Positions 1-9,765 of a stretch of DNA of 64,000 nt are shown here, in pieces. The translations under genes and the position numbers were made by a program. This DNA comes from Actinernus sp. WN-2022 (taxonomy: Eukaryota; Cnidaria; Anthozoa; Actiniaria; Actinernidae), in contig JAOWCC010001589.1 in assembly GCA_030867875.1 (NCBI GenBank), forward strand, positions 146,355,745 to 146,419,744. The letters run 5' to 3'. Within the stretch, counting starts at the first letter, position 1. Each line of letters starts with the position of its first letter. The notes beneath the pieces were generated by a model. The model saw nothing but the letters and a program-made list of their open reading frames with translations. It searched no databases and was not told where the DNA came from.

Positions 1-68
1 TCTGTATTAATATTATTAATATATTCTATCTTAATATATTAATATATTCTATGCTAATGTTATACTTA

Positions 69-204
69 CATCTCTGACTCCGTCTACTCCGTGAAATCCT
101 TCATATCCGCATATATTTCCACTGCCTTAAAGTATAGGACATCACATTGAACTGTAAAGTATACGGATATGAAGGATTTCACGGAGTAGACGGAGTCAGA
201 GATG
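69..204 (+). repeat. Foldback (hairpin) module, copy 1
   Basis: Two inverted arms of about 42 bp begin CATCTCTGACTCCGTCTACT and end with its complement AGTAGACGGAGTCAGAGATG. The loop of about 50 bp includes CACTGCCTTAAAGTATAGGA. This is the full-length type. Confidence 0.9.
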
Positions 205-623
205 CAAATATGATATTAATATATTAATTTATTCTATACTAATATATTAATTTATTCTATACTAATATATTAACATATTAATATTTCCTATACTAATATA
301 TTAATATATTCTATACTAATATATTCTATACTAATATATTAATATATTAATATATTCTATACTAATATATTAATATATTATATACTAATATATTAATATA
401 TTATATATTCTATCTTAATATATTCTATACTAATATATTAATATATTCTATACTAATACATTAATATATTAATATATTCTATACTAATATATTAATAAAT
501 TCTATACTAATATATTCTATACTAATATATTAATATATTCTATATATTAATATATTCTGTATTAATATTATTAATATATTCTATCTTAATATATTAATAT
601 ATTCTATGCTAATGTTATATTTA

Positions 624-731
624 CATCTCTGACTCCGTCTACTCCGTGAAATCCTTCATATCCGCATATATTTCCACTGCCTTAAAATATACGGATATGA
701 AGGATTTCACGGAGTAGACGGAGTCAAGATG
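624..731 (+). repeat. Foldback module, copy 2 (short loop)
   Basis: Same arms as copy 1, but the loop lacks about 28 bp (the GTATAGGACATCACATTGAA stretch), and two bases are lost near the right end. Confidence 0.85.
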
Positions 732-1037
732 CAAATATTATATATTAGTAATATTGATATTATAAATATATTATAAATATATTATAAATATATTATAAAT
801 ATATTATAATTTCTTCTATACTAATATATTAATATATTCTATACTAATATATTAATAAATTCTATACTAATATATTCTATACTAATATATTAATATATTC
901 TATACTAATATATTCTATTCTAATATATTAATATATTCTATACTAATATATTAATATATTCTATATATTAATGTATTCTATATATTAATATATTCTGTCT
1001 TAATATATTAATATATTCTATACTAATGTTATATTTA

Positions 1038-1172
1038 CATCTCTGACTCCGTCTACTCCGTGAAATCCTTCATAACCGCATATATTTCCACTGCCTTAAA
1101 GTATAGACATCACATTGAACTGTAAAGTATACGGATATGAAGGATTTCACGGAGTAGACGGAGTCAGAGATG
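1038..1172 (+). repeat. Foldback module, copy 3
   Basis: Arms and loop as in copy 1, with a single change in the arm (CATAACCGC instead of CATATCCGC). It is the last module before the strand switch of the array. Confidence 0.9.
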
Positions 1173-1398
1173 CAAATATTATATATTAGTAATATTAGTA
1201 ATATTAATATTATAAATATATTATAAATATATTATAAATATATTATAAATATATTATAAATATATTATAAATATATTATAAATATATTATAAATATATTA
1301 TAAATATATTATAAATATATTATAAATATATTATAAATATATTATAAATATATTATAAATATATTATAAATATTAATATTACTAATATATAATATTTG

Positions 1399-1431
1399 CA
1401 TCTCTGACTCCGGCTACTCCGTGAAATCCTT
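1399..1431. repeat. Foldback module half-copy (one arm only)
   Basis: Only the left arm is present (CATCTCTGACTCCGGCTACT onward). It breaks off after AAATCCTT and joins AT-rich repeat directly, so it is a deletion product or recombination scar next to the strand switch. Confidence 0.8.
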
Positions 1432-1562
1432 AGCATAGAATATATTAATAATATTAGTATAGAATATATTAATATATTAATATATAGAATATATTAATAT
1501 ATTAGTATAGAATATATTAATATATTAGTATAAAATAAATTAATATATTAATATCATATTTG

Positions 1563-1698
1563 CATCTCTGACTCCGTCTACTCCGTAAAATCCTTCATAT
1601 CCGTATACTTTACAGTTGAATGTGATGTCCTATACTTTAAGGCAGTGGAAATATATGCAGATATGAAGGATTTCACGGAGTAGACGGAGTCAGAGATG
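1563..1698 (-). repeat. Foldback module in inverted orientation
   Basis: The arms match the other modules, but the loop reads as the reverse complement (TTTAAGGCAGTGGAAATATA), so this copy is inverted relative to those at 69, 624 and 1038, as is the surrounding AT repeat. Confidence 0.85.
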
Positions 1699-2061
1699 TA
1701 AATATAACATTAGCATAGAATATATTAATATGGAATATATTAATATATTAGTATAGAATATATTAATATATTAGTATAGAATATATTAATATATTAGTAT
1801 AGAATATATTAATATATTAGTATAGAATATATTAATATATTAGTATGGAATATATTAATATATTAGTGTAGAATATATTAATATATTAGTGTAGAATATA
1901 TTAATATATTAGTGTAGAAGATATTAATATATTAGTGTAGAAGATATTAATATATTAGTATAGAACATATTAATATATTAGTATAGAATATATTAATATA
2001 TTAGTATAGAATATATTAATATATTAATATAGAATATATTAATATAATAATATCATATTTG

Positions 2062-2175
2062 CATCTCTGACTCTATATCCGTATACTTTTCAGTTCAATG
2101 TGATGTCCTATACTTTAAGGCAGTGGAAATATATGCGGATATGAAGGATTTCACGGAGTAGACAGAGTCAAAGAT
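2062..2175 (-). repeat. Foldback module, inverted and left arm shortened
   Basis: The loop is inverted as in the module at 1563. The left arm has lost the segment between ACTC and TATCC, so the hairpin is asymmetric. It closes the satellite block. Confidence 0.8.
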
Positions 2176-2548
2176 ATCTATCTACAAGCAACAAACTGGA
2201 TGTAAGTAGGTTAAAAAAATATGACAGCATTCTAGTGCGAGCACCTTTTTGTGTCAGGTCTAGCTAGCCGTAGTGCCATTTTTAGAGTATCACACCGTAT
2301 CAGCTTGGCTATTGTCGTCATAATTTTATATTTTGGCTGGTTAGGTCCACACCTCGGATCCGGTGTTTTTGCAGGATTTTTGTATACGGTATTTGCTTAT
2401 CAGTCTAAAAAAATACATTACTAGTTTATTTGGATCTCTGACCCCGATAAACCCGTTCGATATGGCACGTATTTAGTAGATTTAGGGAGAGGTTAGAACA
2501 TTAATAGTCACACATCAAGGTCATTACATAAGTTGATTACATAAGTTT
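2176..2548. other. Spacer, no feature recognised
   Basis: Unique-looking sequence with no convincing reading frame. It may hold the left terminus of the helicase/recombinase element, but no terminal repeat could be matched by eye. Confidence 0.4.
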
Positions 2549-2936
2549 ATTACGCAATTGTCGCTTTCCTATCAGTCAATCCGATTCTCACGACTGGTTG
2601 CGTAACCTTATTACAGGATTCTCACTTTCTTGTCATCCAATACAATCCCCATGACTGGTTGCATAACCTTGCTTTCTTGTCAGTCAATCCAATTCTCACG
2701 ACTGGTTGCGTAATCTTCTTACAGCATTCTCGCTTTCTTGTCATCCAATACAATCCCCATGACTGGTTGCATAACCTTGCTTTCTTGTCAGTCAGTCCAA
2801 TTCTCACGACTGATTGCGTAACCTTATTACGCAATTCTCGCTTTCTTATTGGTCAATCCAATTACCACGACTGGTTGCATAACCTTAATACGCAATTTTC
2901 GCTTTCGTATTGGTCAATCCAATTCCTACAACACGA
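2549..2936 (+). promoter_or_regulatory. Tandem array of C/EBP-like and CCAAT sites upstream of the helicase gene
   Basis: The decamer GTTGCGTAAC, or close variants, occurs at 2597, 2658, 2705, 2766, 2813 and 2874. Spacing alternates 61, 47, 61, 47, 61 bp, so the true unit is a 108-bp composite. Inverted versions (ATTACGCAAT and similar) lie at 2549, 2826 and 2887. RTTGCGYAAY is the known C/EBP (bZIP) consensus. Several CCAAT or ATTGG boxes sit between the sites. The array ends about 40 bp before a TATA box. That it is an enhancer is inference from motif and position; it could be a neutral minisatellite. Confidence 0.6.
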
Positions 2937-2973
2937 GTATATGTCTTGAATAAAGACATCAGAGATGAATAGG

Positions 2974-2981
2974 TATATAAA
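2974..2981 (+). promoter_or_regulatory. TATA box of the helicase gene
   Basis: TATATAAA lies about 190 bp before the ATG at 3166 and about 80 bp before a splice donor at 3061, leaving room for a short 5' non-coding exon starting near 3005. Confidence 0.6.
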
Positions 2982-3060
2982 TCCTGCTTGCAGATTTAAT
3001 TTATTTCTCTTGCACCAATAAACAGAAGCGGGCAGAAGCAGAGAAACAGAGGAGCGTACT

Positions 3061-3159
3061 GTAAGTACTCGTTAACAAATTGTTGTACTTTTATTACATA
3101 TTATGTTATAATAATTTACATTCTATATTTACAAGTGTGTCTGTGAACTTTACACATAG
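3061..3159 (+). other. Probable 5'-UTR intron
   Basis: Donor ACT|GTAAGT at 3061 is a near-perfect consensus. The acceptor TTTACACATAG ends at 3159, six bases before the start codon. A non-coding first exon would run from about 3005 to 3060. Confidence 0.5.
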
Positions 3160-3165
3160 GTAGAG

Positions 3166-6100
3166 ATGTCTACAGCTCGTCATCCTGCTCGACAACTAAA
3201 CAGCAAAGCCATAAGAGATGCAGTACTGTCATACGTCGTACCAACTGTGCAAAGGCGATTTTGTATAGCGGCTGCAAAATGTGTATGGAGGGTAGAAAAC
3301 AACTCGGATGACTTGAGAAAGGCATGGAAATTGGTCTGTGAAAAGAGAGACGAATGTGACAGTGCAGTCAAGAACATCAGCAACGTCGCATTTTTCTTCT
3401 CAGCCATTGCATCCTGTGACACGAAAGAGAAAACTAAAGGAAAGAAGCGGTCAGCTAGGGAAGAAGACGAGGCAGATGGCAATGCAACAGTTTTCAGTCA
3501 AGCACATGCAATGTCCGACTCCAACTCCAGTTCAATCAATGTAGCTGTGGAAAAGGGACGCTTCCCAGCAATTTCTTACTGGATTGCATTCGAATCGCCG
3601 AACGGTGCGGCGGTTTCTCTCGTGCCGATAAGAAGGAAACTCATCGAATGCGAAGTAGAAATTGATATCAAAATGATATCAAAATCCTGCATCCCGCAAG
3701 ATATCACAAAAGCCCTCTGTACGGTCCTCAAAGACCACAATTCCAGTTACATGAAGGACATAGTGGATAACTCGTACATGTTCTGTTTAAGAGAAGCACT
3801 TGCAGATATTGAAGAGAGAGAATATGCCGACGAAATCGAGGAGGAAGAACGAAATGAAAGCATCCTGCGTTTTCATATTCCAAAACAAGTGTATTGGCGT
3901 GAAATGGGGGATAGCCTGAAAGCGCTGAAACGAGCCGGTCTCCAAGTAAAGATCCACGATGTAAACACAGCGAGCATCAGCTCTACTTATGACGTTGAAT
4001 GTCTACGTGCAATAACAACCGATCCCAGCACGCAATTGATTAACGACATCGAGAGGATAATGTTGAGGCTGAATTATGCAATGCACAAAGGAATGGTATA
4101 CAAAATACAGCCACGCGCAGTGTATACATATGGGTCAAAGTGTAGTATGGACCAGTTCATCGGGACACTGGAGGGAAACGAGGTCTTTAAGGCAAGCCTC
4201 GTGAAATACGGAGAAAGAGTGAAAGACAAACTAAAAAAGCCTGAAAGCCAGCTTATTCATCAAGTTGACATCAATTACGATCTTATTGAAGTCAATAACG
4301 GCTGGTGTCTTTCCCTGTCGGCCAAAAAGTTCTTGTGCAACCCAATTGCAAAAGAGAACATTGGAAAAGTCAGCCCCCGAGCTTTTGTCCCATATGACCA
4401 TGAGAAACAACCCGAACCCGGATTCTTCAAAGACATATTGGAGAATAGCTTGGACGACGATGACATCGAACGTTTTTGCAACGACTTCCTTGGCCTGCTG
4501 AAATTCCAGCAAAAAAAGCATAAGCAGAAGGTAAAATGATATTTTGTAGATATATGATAAGCCATGTAGCGAATGAGTGAGCGTTAGTTGATCACGAAGA
4601 AATAAGTTCATGGCACTTCGCGTTGGTGCGGTTTTTTTTTAGAAAGTGATGATATGCTGGGGCGTACGAGCTGATAAGTTGAAATTGATGTTTCACTTTT
4701 TATTATTAAGTGCTGACGTATTATTAGTTATTTTGTAGTGTTTTGCTTTTAATTTTTTTATAATTGCCAATCATCATGTGAGATCTCTAGATAATTAAGC
4801 CTTTGGCTTTTAGCTTATAAACGTAAGCTTCCCTGTGCTTACATAATAAAAAAAAAGCCAGTACACGCTGTAATCTCACAATCATTAACCGTCGTAATTT
4901 TATTTTTTTGACCATTGCATCCAACAGGTACCGTGTCTAATTGGTGCAGCAGATAGCGGGAAAACCAGTCTGTTTGCCCCCATATTAGGTATCGTTCCGC
5001 CATCAAAGATAGCACGTGTAACTAAACAGAAAGCCTTCAACAAGGCCATGATATCAAGTGAAACGGAAGTTATCTTTATTGATGAGGCACATACAAAACT
5101 CATGGATGCAGACGACTGGAAAATATTGACTCAAGGTGGGTGGACAGCGCACGATGTCAAGTTTTCCACTGCACGGGGATTTGTGAACAGATGCCCAATG
5201 CTGATTGCGTGTCAGCAGGAATTAGAGTTTGCAGAGGCTGACATCGAGGCCATGAATGCTCGCTTGAACAAGTACCACTTCAAGCGACTTCCAAACAAAG
5301 ATCCATCGGCATTTGAATGGATAAAGAGCCACCCGATTGATATAATTCTGTGGACAATGACGAAGTCCAGTGTACACAGCTCGGCAACAGAAATATCCAT
5401 AGACATGGGCGAAGGACTCTCAAAAATGGATCAAGAAGAGCTCTTCGAGTGCAACTTAGAAAACAAAAGCGATGAAGAAAAGGCTGCTGAAGTGCTTAAT
5501 ATCGACTCAACATTAGGCGATGACGTGGAAGACGTAAATGAAATCCCCTCCAGCCAGATGTCTACTGCTGAGCTGTGGAAGAAGAAAGTTAGAAAAGCAG
5601 CAAGAGAACAAGACAACAGCTTCAGGAGTCACATTTACGAGAGACTACTGGACAAAGCCCAGCAGCGACTGGCCGAAGAACGCACATGGCGCGAAAGACG
5701 CTTAGAAAGAGAACGTTCATGGTTAAGGGATTTAGGAATCGAGGAAGAAGAGGCTTTGCGAATTGAAGATCCCGACGATTCTTTTCCAGAAGACATCCAA
5801 GCGAAAGTTGGGGTTGCGCTTGCCAGAAGACGGGAAGCTGAAAACCAACGACGAAAGGAAGAAGACATTGCCAAGGTCCGTGCTGCATTCGAAGGAGAGT
5901 GGCTGAGGAGAACCGAGTTACGGTTACACGAGTGCGTCAAAACACACAGCAGCACAACAGATGCATCTACTCGCCTGGGAGCAAAAGGCATGATGGAAAT
6001 CCTGACTGAAAAGCTGAAACTTCACCACCAAGCGCTGGGCACGCTACATTTGAAGGAGGCTCTGGTGGAGCGTAGACGATTGTGCACGCTACTTGGCCTA

Positions 6101-6364
6101 CTGGATGACAAAGACCAGCACCTTGTCCAAACGGTGATGGAGCCATTACCACTTGCCGAAAACGGACAGGAAGTCGAAATCGACGAAGAAGAACAGGATA
6201 GTCCAGACGATATGTTCCTAACACCTCCATGCAGGCCAGTACGTGTACAAGCAGCATATGGACCGATAATATCACCAGACGGATTTCTGATTGATCGTTC
6301 GAAAAAGCGCCGCCATGAGACACCTCAAAACACGATCCTGAATTATTTCGGTAGTCAAAAGTAG
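3166..6364 (+). CDS. D5-like superfamily 3 helicase of a virus-like mobile element (two coding exons)
   Basis: Exons 3166-4530 and 4928-6364 join in phase 0 across an intron with donor AAG|GTAAAA and acceptor CCAACAG. The predicted protein has 933 residues and no internal stop. Residues 1-340 are charged and unrecognised. About 350-455 resembles the region before the ATPase in D5-type proteins (FCNDFLGLL near its end). The ATPase has Walker A GAADSGKTS (461-469), Walker B VIFIDEAH (D507, E508) and a motif C-like strand PMLIACQQ (545-552), where the usual sensor Asn appears replaced by Gln. A long charged coiled-coil-like region follows (about 680-800), then an acidic patch. The C-terminus has a basic cluster KKRRH and a PIP box QNTILNYF (922-929). 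SF3 helicases unwind DNA for replication of viruses and virus-like elements; no primase motif was seen. It is convergent with the recombinase at 8561-6972. No host protein of this layout is known to me. Confidence 0.8.
4531..4927 (+). other. Intron of the helicase gene
   Basis: Begins GTAAAATGAT and ends CATCCAACAG after a T-rich tract. It splits the protein just before Walker A. Reading through would stop after two codons, whereas splicing keeps the frame. Confidence 0.75.
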
Positions 6365-6971
6365 TACAAAAATACATGCAGAACGCTAGAACTGAACCCT
6401 AAACGTTAATAGATCATACACAATGAGTATCCGTGCTTTATGCTATTTACAATTAAACTCGAGCTGAAAGCGCGACTTTGTAAATCCCACAAAGCACGGC
6501 CACTCATTTTGTATCGGACTTATCAAACGTCTAGATGTAGATTCATGTTTTCAGTTATTTTGGCGATACGACGAAGTAAAAGTTTGTGTAAATCAGAACG
6601 AAACTGTAACAGATTTAAAGATCACTTATCGGTCGGTGATTTCTTTTGTTTTTGCCTCATGAATTATTAATGAGTTTGATAAACTGTGTTACAATTGATT
6701 GCAAGTTAAGTGGTTCTTAAGATATTGAAAAAGAGCGGGAGGTTCCGCTTTTCTGGTAGTTGGACGTTGTTAGACAAATTTCTTCTAGAATAGAGTTTGT
6801 CGTCATTGGAATTCTGGGTCTTTTAGGATAGCTGTCCATACCGCTTTATAATGCCCACTCTCAAAAAGACATCTTCTTTGGCCGTGAAAAGTAACATTAT
6901 TTTATTCATCTGATTTATCTTGATCTTGCGAAGTCGTGAATTTGTCAGAAAGCCTAGTGCGAACGTCTTTG
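6365..6971. other. Spacer between convergent genes
   Basis: No convincing gene. It should contain the 3' ends of both convergent transcripts and perhaps a last exon of the recombinase; none was identified. Confidence 0.4.
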
Positions 6972-8561
6972 TCAATTTGGTTGCATACTATACATTTGCA
7001 TACTGGCCAATAGACTTATACGTCTGTAATATATATAGACAGAAAATAAACCCAAACAACAGGAGGTCTGTTTTAGATCTTTGATTTGGATCCAAATTTT
7101 CTCGTAGCGCGATTCAACAGAGAGTTTGCAGTCCTGCCCTTTTGAAATTGGAATTCTGGGTCTCTTAGAATGGCCGACCATTGCCCAAACCTGTAATTTT
7201 TCGAGACACTCGTGAGCCCTCGTGGCCACCTCGCGAGACCTTTGTTTCTGATAATGAACCCTTGCCACGACAGAGCTGTGTTTTTGGTCTTCGGAGATCG
7301 TGCTTTGTTCGCTACTGTTTAGCTGCTCGGAGCTTGCAGTTTCGACAATTTGTCGATAGCGAGTCGGGTGAACGTACTTTCCTGTCGCATCGTAAACCAA
7401 CTTGCTCATGAGTTCGCCAAGTTTACTGTGTTGACTCCCATTCCTAGTGACTAGCACATAATCGCAAGCCGGTTTCAAAAGAGGCCGAATGTGGGCGATG
7501 TAACCGTCTAGTACTTGCATGCTGGTGTCTGTTAGAAACAGAGAATCAAAGCCATACTTTCCCGCCGTTTTGAACATTTTCTGATCGACGAAGCCACCAT
7601 TGGTATTAGCCGTTTTAACCATGTCAACAGTCAAGTATTGATAAGTCATAGGACGAGAACCCTTTACTTTGATGAACAAATACACTGCTAGAAACTTGGT
7701 TGCAAACGACAAGTCTAAAGGGCTTACCGTACCTGGTTCAGTGTCCTTGCATACTTTCAGCACGCTCTCGTAGCGGGGCAAGTAGCGCGATACGACTTGT
7801 AAAAGCTCTTCCAAAGTAGCCCAGTGTCCCTTGGCCTCTAAGGTATCAATGTCCAGATCGCTGTTCCATTGTAATCTCATCATTTTTGAAACTGTCTTGC
7901 GAGCCCTTTTCAAATACACGTCGGTCGAAGAAAGGCTCCTTAGAACTGCGTCGGATGCCCCATTGACTTTCCTGAAATCGCCTAATTCTGCAATGGCGTC
8001 CAAATATCCTTAGCGTCCCGCATGACCAAGCTTCCATTCGTCTTGCAATGCATCAACAAATTTAAAAAGAAGATTAGGTGAGCATAAGCTAAAGTCGACA
8101 ATGTCGTTGGTCAGTTCCTCCTCGTCTTCGCAACAAAATTTGAGAAACTTCAGGCTCTTGCTGACAGTTTGTCGAGCTTGGTGTTCCCTTTTGCACCCGA
8201 CACCGCTCCCAGTTAGCCAGTTTGTAAAGTCTTTAGCAATTTTACTCGAAATGTCAAGAGAAGGTAACGCTCTGCTTGTCCGAGGAGTTTTCTCTAGTTT
8301 CGTTTCATCATTGCTTGGAACTGCTACAATATTGTGATTTTCTGGCTTTTCGTCAAAGTAATAGAACCAACGGTGCTTGTTCTTTACGTGTTTTCGGCAT
8401 CCTCGTTGAGTGGTAAATCCATCGTGATCACAGACTTGTACTGGACAGTAAATGAGACCATCGCAATCATCTTCTTCTAAGTGAAGTCTTTTTGGCTTTG
8501 GTGAAGCATCAGCTAACTTTGACCAGTCGATTTCATGACCTCGCTTACTCATTTGTAGCAC
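6972..8561 (-). pseudogene. Crypton-like tyrosine recombinase with one in-frame stop
   Basis: Open on the minus strand from 8561 to 6972 except for a single TAA at 8012-8010; both halves are in the same frame. The N-terminal half has a C2H2 finger (C-x4-C..H-x4-H, starting YCPVQVCDHDG). In the second half (residues counted from 8003) the recombinase signature is visible: box I Arg in GSRPMTY (R117), a Lys in KTAGKYG (145 or 149), box II HPTRYRQIVET (H212, R215/R217), His in QKHSSVVA (H242), and nucleophile Tyr in VHYQ (Y251). All catalytic positions are kept. A donor CAG|GTTTGG after codon 271 suggests that the last 70 codons are intronic. Such enzymes integrate or excise a circular DNA intermediate. 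It is tail to tail with the SF3 helicase gene and plausibly part of the same element. The stop points to recent decay, or an assembly or sequencing error. Confidence 0.75.
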
Positions 8562-9180
8562 ACAGCAGGATCGAGAATGAGCACAAGCTTGTTAGACTTT
8601 GCTTTTTAAATACATTTCCTTACATCCCCAGAGATCTAATGTGAGTTTTGACCAATCGAAAACGCTATTCGGGTCCCCTGCCTTAACTTGTACAAACTTG
8701 TCCACAAATCGTTTGTTCTCTGTTCCACTGCTAACAATGAAAGATTAAGCCTGCCTGGTAAGACCGTTTTCGCCCGTTCCTGCCTACTGTTGTTCAGCTA
8801 TTCCCAAGAGAGTTGATATTCACAGCAGCCAGTAGAGAAAGAGAACCCTCGTTAGCTCGCCCACGCTTGCATGGACTTGCCCAAGCTTGCATGGTCTTGC
8901 CCAAGCTTGCATGGACTATGGACTTGTCCTCGACCCTTTGTTTTCGTATCAGATATGCCCTTGCATGCCTCGGTCTGCCCTAAACTGTTTGGACCTGTTT
9001 TAAGCTAACTCGTTTTAATAATTCCTGCATAGGTCTATGTATTAACTCAGTTCTTGTGCAAAAGTCTTTATTTCAGTGTTCAAGTACATTAAAATTAAAA
9101 ATGTTTATTTTCTGAGATATAATTCCAGGAGCAATAATCACCCATCCTCTAGAATGGATCGGTGCCTAAGTGTGATACAC
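8562..9180. other. Spacer upstream of the recombinase, with a short 20-bp triplication
   Basis: At 8861-8920 there are three tandem 20-bp units of the type CCAAGCTTGCATGGACTTGC. The rest shows no gene. The recombinase promoter should lie here on the minus strand; no clear TATA box was seen. Confidence 0.6.
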
Positions 9181-9231
9181 TAAATGGGAACATCTGTTCC
9201 TTTTAACCATAGAAAGGAACTGTTTGTAGTG
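9181..9231 (+). repeat. Isolated copy of the 53-bp GGAAC repeat on the far side of the cyclin gene
   Basis: TAAATGGGAACATCTGTTCC followed by CCATAGAAAGGAACTGTTTG matches the repeat units that start at 9766, so the cyclin-like gene is flanked on both sides by the same repeat. Confidence 0.85.
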
Positions 9232-9269
9232 GGAATTCAATTTTGAACGGTGCTTTGCATAACGTCCCT

Positions 9270-9650
9270 TTATTCGCCTTCTTCCGAATCTTCTAATTCT
9301 CTGAAGTTTCTCATCGGTCGCCAGTCTAATGCTTTAAGCACCCGGAACTCCTCTTTTACGATTTCTTCTCTAGTCGCGCGGTTGAACGATGCGTGAGACA
9401 ACATTTCGTTGTGTTTTTCCGGATTGTTTTCCTCGCACTTGAACGCAATTGAGAGGCACGCAAGCACCAGCAATGGATATTTCTCTCTTGGGCGATCCTG
9501 CGTCTTGTTTAGGTATCTCCATATTAGGCTCTCGGCGTGTGTAGTGACGCTCTGGGGGTAATTGTCTTCACAGAGCATGAAAATAAATTTCTCCGTCCGG
9601 GCCATAAGATCTCTTGATAACTCTGGATGCCTTTGAAGTACCTGGTTCAT
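9270..9650 (-). CDS. Single-fold mini-cyclin (cyclin box protein, 126 aa)
   Basis: Intact minus-strand frame from ATG at 9650 to a TAA at 9272-9270. Residues 30-110 match a cyclin N-terminal box: helix THAESLIWRYLNK, helix LLVLACLSIAFKCEEN, and EEIVKEEFRVLKALDW. The Lys (K71) and Glu (E101) that contact the kinase in cyclins are both present. Ordinary cyclins have 250-450 residues and two folds; this one ends soon after the first. A TATA box (TATAAAA, 9716-9710) lies about 60 bp upstream, and AATAAA (9274-9269) overlaps the stop codon, so it looks like a compact intronless gene. It sits between copies of one repeat family, next to the helicase/recombinase block. It might activate a host CDK; a processed host gene fragment is the alternative. 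Confidence 0.7.
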   Translation of the reverse strand: MNQVLQRHPELSRDLMARTEKFIFMLCEDNYPQSVTTHAESLIWRYLNKTQDRPREKYPLLVLACLSIAFKCEENNPEKHNEMLSHASFNRATREEIVKEEFRVLKALDWRPMRNFRELEDSEEGE

Positions 9651-9709
9651 CTTTCTCTGTCTGGAGATTCTTCAAGACTGATACCAAAACGTTTGCATGC
9701 AGTGAATAC

Positions 9710-9716
9710 TTTTATA
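9710..9716 (-). promoter_or_regulatory. TATA box of the mini-cyclin gene
   Basis: On the minus strand GCTATAAAAGT lies 60 bp before the start codon at 9650, a normal distance for a short leader. Confidence 0.55.
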
Positions 9717-9765
9717 GCTGAGCCTGAAATGCTTCCCGGCAATCCATGCGAACTACGAACCAATG

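Larger units (their letters stand above)
1..2180. repeat. AT-rich satellite with foldback modules, organised as a giant inverted repeat
   Basis: The left part (1-1180) is built from degenerate TAATATATTCTATAC-type units. The right part (about 1430-2060) is built from the reverse complement, GTATAGAATATATTA. The switch lies in a tract of about 17 ATTATAAATAT units at 1200-1375. G+C-richer modules of 105-140 bp (listed separately) are embedded at intervals, and their internal loop is also inverted in the right half. The block can therefore fold at two levels: each module is a hairpin, and the left and right halves are complementary. No coding sequence is visible. Confidence 0.9.

Noticed and set aside
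2622..2949. Overlapping small frames on both strands before the helicase gene
   Set aside because: Produced by the 108-bp composite repeat; no start context or homology.
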